Shown piece by piece: positions 61,926 to 64,000 of a stretch of DNA of 64,000 nucleotides (positions are counted from its first letter, which is position 1; the number at the start of each line of letters is the position of its first letter). The stretch is from JAAFJM01 sp964529175. Its GTDB lineage: Bacteria; Bacteroidota; Bacteroidia; UKL13-3. Position numbers and translations under genes: made by a program. The notes below the pieces were generated by a model. That model made no database searches, was not told where the DNA came from, and saw nothing but the letters and a program-made list of their open reading frames with translations. The DNA lies in assembly GCA_964529175.1 (NCBI GenBank), contig CAZGVO010000006.1, positions 186,001 through 250,000 on the forward strand. The letters are read 5' to 3'.

Positions 61926-63689
61926 ATGAAGCAGTTTTTCAAGTTCATGTTTGCCAGTATGTTAGGTTTTATTATCAGTGGCGTGGTATTGTTTTTTATT
62001 TTAATTGGGGCAATAGCTGGTTTGGCTTCAAAAGGCGATAAAGAAGAAGTAAAGGTAGAGACAAACTCTATTTTAAAACTTAACTTAAACTATGCTATTC
62101 CTGAAAGAACCACTAGCAATGTGTTTAAAAACTTTAATTTTCAAACTTTTGAAAGTAAAAACGATGCCGGTTTAGATGATATTTTAGAAAACATAAAAAA
62201 AGCAGCAGCCGATGAAAATGTAAAAGGTATTTACCTTGAAATGGGCATTAATATGAACAGTTTTGCTACTGTTGAAGAAATTAGAAATGAGCTTATTGCC
62301 TTTAAAAAGTCAAAAAAATTCATTGTAGCTTATGGCGAGTTGGCCGATCAAAAATCGTATTACCTATGTTCTGTAGCTGATAAAGTATTTTTAAATCCAG
62401 CAGGAGAATTGGTTTTAAATGGTTTGTCGAGCAGTGTAATGTATTTAAAAAATATGTTTACCAAAATAGGAGTGGAGCCTGAGTTAATCCGTCATGGTAA
62501 GTTTAAATCGGCTGGTGAACCTTTAATTACCGATAAAATGAGCGATGCCAATAGAGAGCAAATTAGTTCATACATGGGTAGTTTGTATCATACCATGGTT
62601 AGTGGAATTGCAGCTGCACGTAAAAAACAAGTTACCGAAGTTGAAAATATAGTAAATCAATTATTAATCCAACATCCGCAAGATGCAGTAGAATTAGGCT
62701 TGGCAGATGGTTTAAAATACAATGATGAAGTAGAAAGTGAACTTAAAAAATTAATTGGCAACGATGATAAATTGAATTTTATTTCAATGAATAAATACGC
62801 TAAAGTTACCAATACCAATATTAGCACAAGTGAGAATAAAATAGCTATTATTTATTGTAATGGCGAAATAGTAAGTGGCGAAAGTAGTGATGATAATATG
62901 GGTAGTGAAACCATTGCCAATGCTATTAAAAAAGTGCGTTTAGACGATAATTATAAAGCTATTGTTTTACGTATAAACTCACCAGGTGGAAGTGCCATGG
63001 CAAGCGATGTAATTTGGCGTGAAGTTATTTTAGCTAAAAAAGTAAAACCGGTAATTGTAAGCATGGCGAGTGTAGCTGCTAGTGGAGGTTACTATATTGC
63101 TGCTCCAGCCGATGTTATTGTAGCCGAGCCAAATACCATAACTGGTTCAATTGGTGTGTTTGGATTAATGGTAAATGCCAAAGAATTATTGAATAACAAA
63201 TTAGGAGTGAATGTAGAAACGGTAAAAATGGGCGAGTATGCCGATTTAGGTTCAATTGATAGACCATTAACACCAGCCGAAAGAGCCATTATTCAAAAAG
63301 GAGTTGATAGAATTTACGATGAGTTTATAACCAAAGTAGCTGAAGGACGTAAACTTAAAAAAGAACAAGTAGATAGCATTGCACAAGGAAGAGTTTGGGC
63401 TGCTACCGATGCTAAAAAAATTGGTTTGGTTGATGAATTTGGAGGATTAGATAAAGCGCTTGAAATAGCTAAAAATAAAGCTAAGTTAGGTGATTACCGT
63501 ACCGTAAGTTTCCCTGAGTTAAAAGATCCAATACAATCGTTATTTGAAGATATGTCGGGCCAAGCAAGTATGTTTTTAACCAAACAAAGTTTAACACCTG
63601 AGCAATTTAAACTATTTACCGACTTTAATAAATTAATGCATTACCGCGGTGTGCAAGCCCGCATGAGTTTTGATGTAAATGTGCAATAA
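61926..63689 (+). CDS. sppA: Signal peptide peptidase SppA, 67-kDa type
   Basis: A 587-residue membrane-anchored serine peptidase with two tandem ClpP-like halves. An N-terminal helix (GFIISGVVLFFILIGAIAGL) anchors it facing the periplasm. In the first half, HGKFKSAGEPL holds the catalytic lysine Lys194; in the second, GGSAMASDVIW and MASVAASGGYYIAAPAD place the nucleophile Ser386, followed by ITGSIGVFGLM. This Lys/Ser dyad split over the two halves is the E. coli SppA arrangement. It degrades signal peptides left in the membrane after export. Length and both halves are complete. Confidence 0.94.
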   Translation: MKQFFKFMFASMLGFIISGVVLFFILIGAIAGLASKGDKEEVKVETNSILKLNLNYAIPERTTSNVFKNFNFQTFESKNDAGLDDILENIKKAAADENVKGIYLEMGINMNSFATVEEIRNELIAFKKSKKFIVAYGELADQKSYYLCSVADKVFLNPAGELVLNGLSSSVMYLKNMFTKIGVEPELIRHGKFKSAGEPLITDKMSDANREQISSYMGSLYHTMVSGIAAARKKQVTEVENIVNQLLIQHPQDAVELGLADGLKYNDEVESELKKLIGNDDKLNFISMNKYAKVTNTNISTSENKIAIIYCNGEIVSGESSDDNMGSETIANAIKKVRLDDNYKAIVLRINSPGGSAMASDVIWREVILAKKVKPVIVSMASVAASGGYYIAAPADVIVAEPNTITGSIGVFGLMVNAKELLNNKLGVNVETVKMGEYADLGSIDRPLTPAERAIIQKGVDRIYDEFITKVAEGRKLKKEQVDSIAQGRVWAATDAKKIGLVDEFGGLDKALEIAKNKAKLGDYRTVSFPELKDPIQSLFEDMSGQASMFLTKQSLTPEQFKLFTDFNKLMHYRGVQARMSFDVNVQ

Positions 63690-63708
63690 TTAAGTTAGTT
63701 ATAAATAC

Positions 63709-63747
63709 AAAAGCCTGATTGGATTTTTTTCAATCAGGCTTTTTATT
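63709..63747. terminator. Bidirectional terminator
   Basis: A perfect 13-bp stem (63709-63721 with 63731-63743), 9-nt T-rich loop and a T run. The stop codon of the converging gene (63730-63732) lies at the loop-stem junction. Confidence 0.88.
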
Positions 63748-64000
63748 TGAGGTTTTGCGTCTGGTTTTCCTCAATTTTATGTTATTGGGAACCAACATTA
63801 CCATTGAGTTCTGGGCTTCATTTTCATTTTGCTTTTTATTTTTGGTGTTGTTATAGGCTTCACTAATACTGCTAATAGCATTCGGCTTTGGTTCTGGGTT
63901 AGATGGTTTGAAAATGCTAGGAATAAAAGGTTCGTTCTTTATTTCTTCTAAAGTTGTAAATCCTAAGGTGGTATTAACCACAAACACAGTTGGGTCTATG
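63730..64000 (-). CDS. C-terminal part of an unrecognised protein (5' end outside window)
   Basis: The minus-strand frame is open to the end of the window: beyond the GTG at 63985-63987 it continues through codons for I-D-P-T, so the start lies outside. The visible 89 residues read TTLGFTTLEEIKNEPFIPSIFKPSNPEPKPN, a Pro/Asn-rich linker, then a polar stretch and a basic end (KLRKTRRKTSNKKPD). No family can be assigned. It converges with sppA and shares its bidirectional terminator. Confidence 0.5.
   Translation of the reverse strand, partial: IDPTVFVVNTTLGFTTLEEIKNEPFIPSIFKPSNPEPKPNAISSISEAYNNTKNKKQNENEAQNSMVMLVPNNIKLRKTRRKTSNKKPD

Overview
The window is an AT-rich chromosomal segment of a member of the Bacteroidota, read with the standard genetic code. 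Several independent signs point there: TonB-dependent receptors with carboxypeptidase-regulatory N-domains, a DUF4249 lipoprotein paired with one of them, type IX secretion C-terminal sorting domains of both the Por/type A and the gliding-motility/type B kind, many small lipoproteins, promoter -7 boxes of the form TAnnTTTG, and a sigma-54 activator carrying GAFTSA. I cannot place it below phylum level from this sequence.

Layout. 1-9.9 kb is mostly housekeeping: the 3' end of a B12-dependent ribonucleotide reductase, two lipoproteins, release factor 1, a long lipoprotein, PurN, a GT87-like membrane protein, a ComM-type AAA+ protein, a SET-domain protein and a uridine kinase-like protein. 9.9-13.4 kb is one large secreted propeller/beta-barrel protein. 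13.4-15.3 kb is a small duplicated lipoprotein locus with a decayed third copy and flanking 57-nt direct repeats. 15.5-23.4 kb holds a sigma-54 response regulator, a secreted esterase-like enzyme with a T9SS signal, a TonB receptor/DUF4249 pair, and a divergent MarR-like regulator with a HEAT-like partner. 23.5-27.2 kb is an NrnA-type phosphoesterase followed by three FKBP-type proteins. 27.3-34.3 kb is a TonB receptor and a giant T9SS-secreted protein, each preceded by the same five-unit, 11-bp-periodic operator array. 34.4-47.3 kb is PrmA, an EVE-HNH nuclease, RluD, a lytic transglycosylase, small lipoproteins, a Crp/Fnr regulator, an M61 peptidase, LolA, a TPR protein, an APC permease, a LutB-like iron-sulfur protein and tRNA-Cys. 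47.4-51.4 kb is a minus-strand operon of seven unrecognised envelope proteins made of two tandem paralogous cassettes. 51.5-64 kb holds a DUF4920 protein, a cytochrome c-like lipoprotein, a thioredoxin-like protein, two giant tandem PKD proteins with gliding-type C-termini, an NTF2-like protein, a lipoprotein, SppA and the 3' end of one more gene.

How the genes relate. Most of the window serves the cell envelope: lipoprotein trafficking (LolA), periplasmic folding (FKBP cluster), signal peptide degradation (SppA), murein turnover, TonB uptake and T9SS cargo. The two most unusual items are the shared operator array that ties the 27.4-kb receptor to the 30.4-kb secreted protein, and the duplicated three-family envelope cassette at 47.4-51.4 kb. 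The only clear candidate defence gene is the EVE-HNH nuclease at 35.6 kb. No CRISPR array, prophage or intact insertion sequence was seen.
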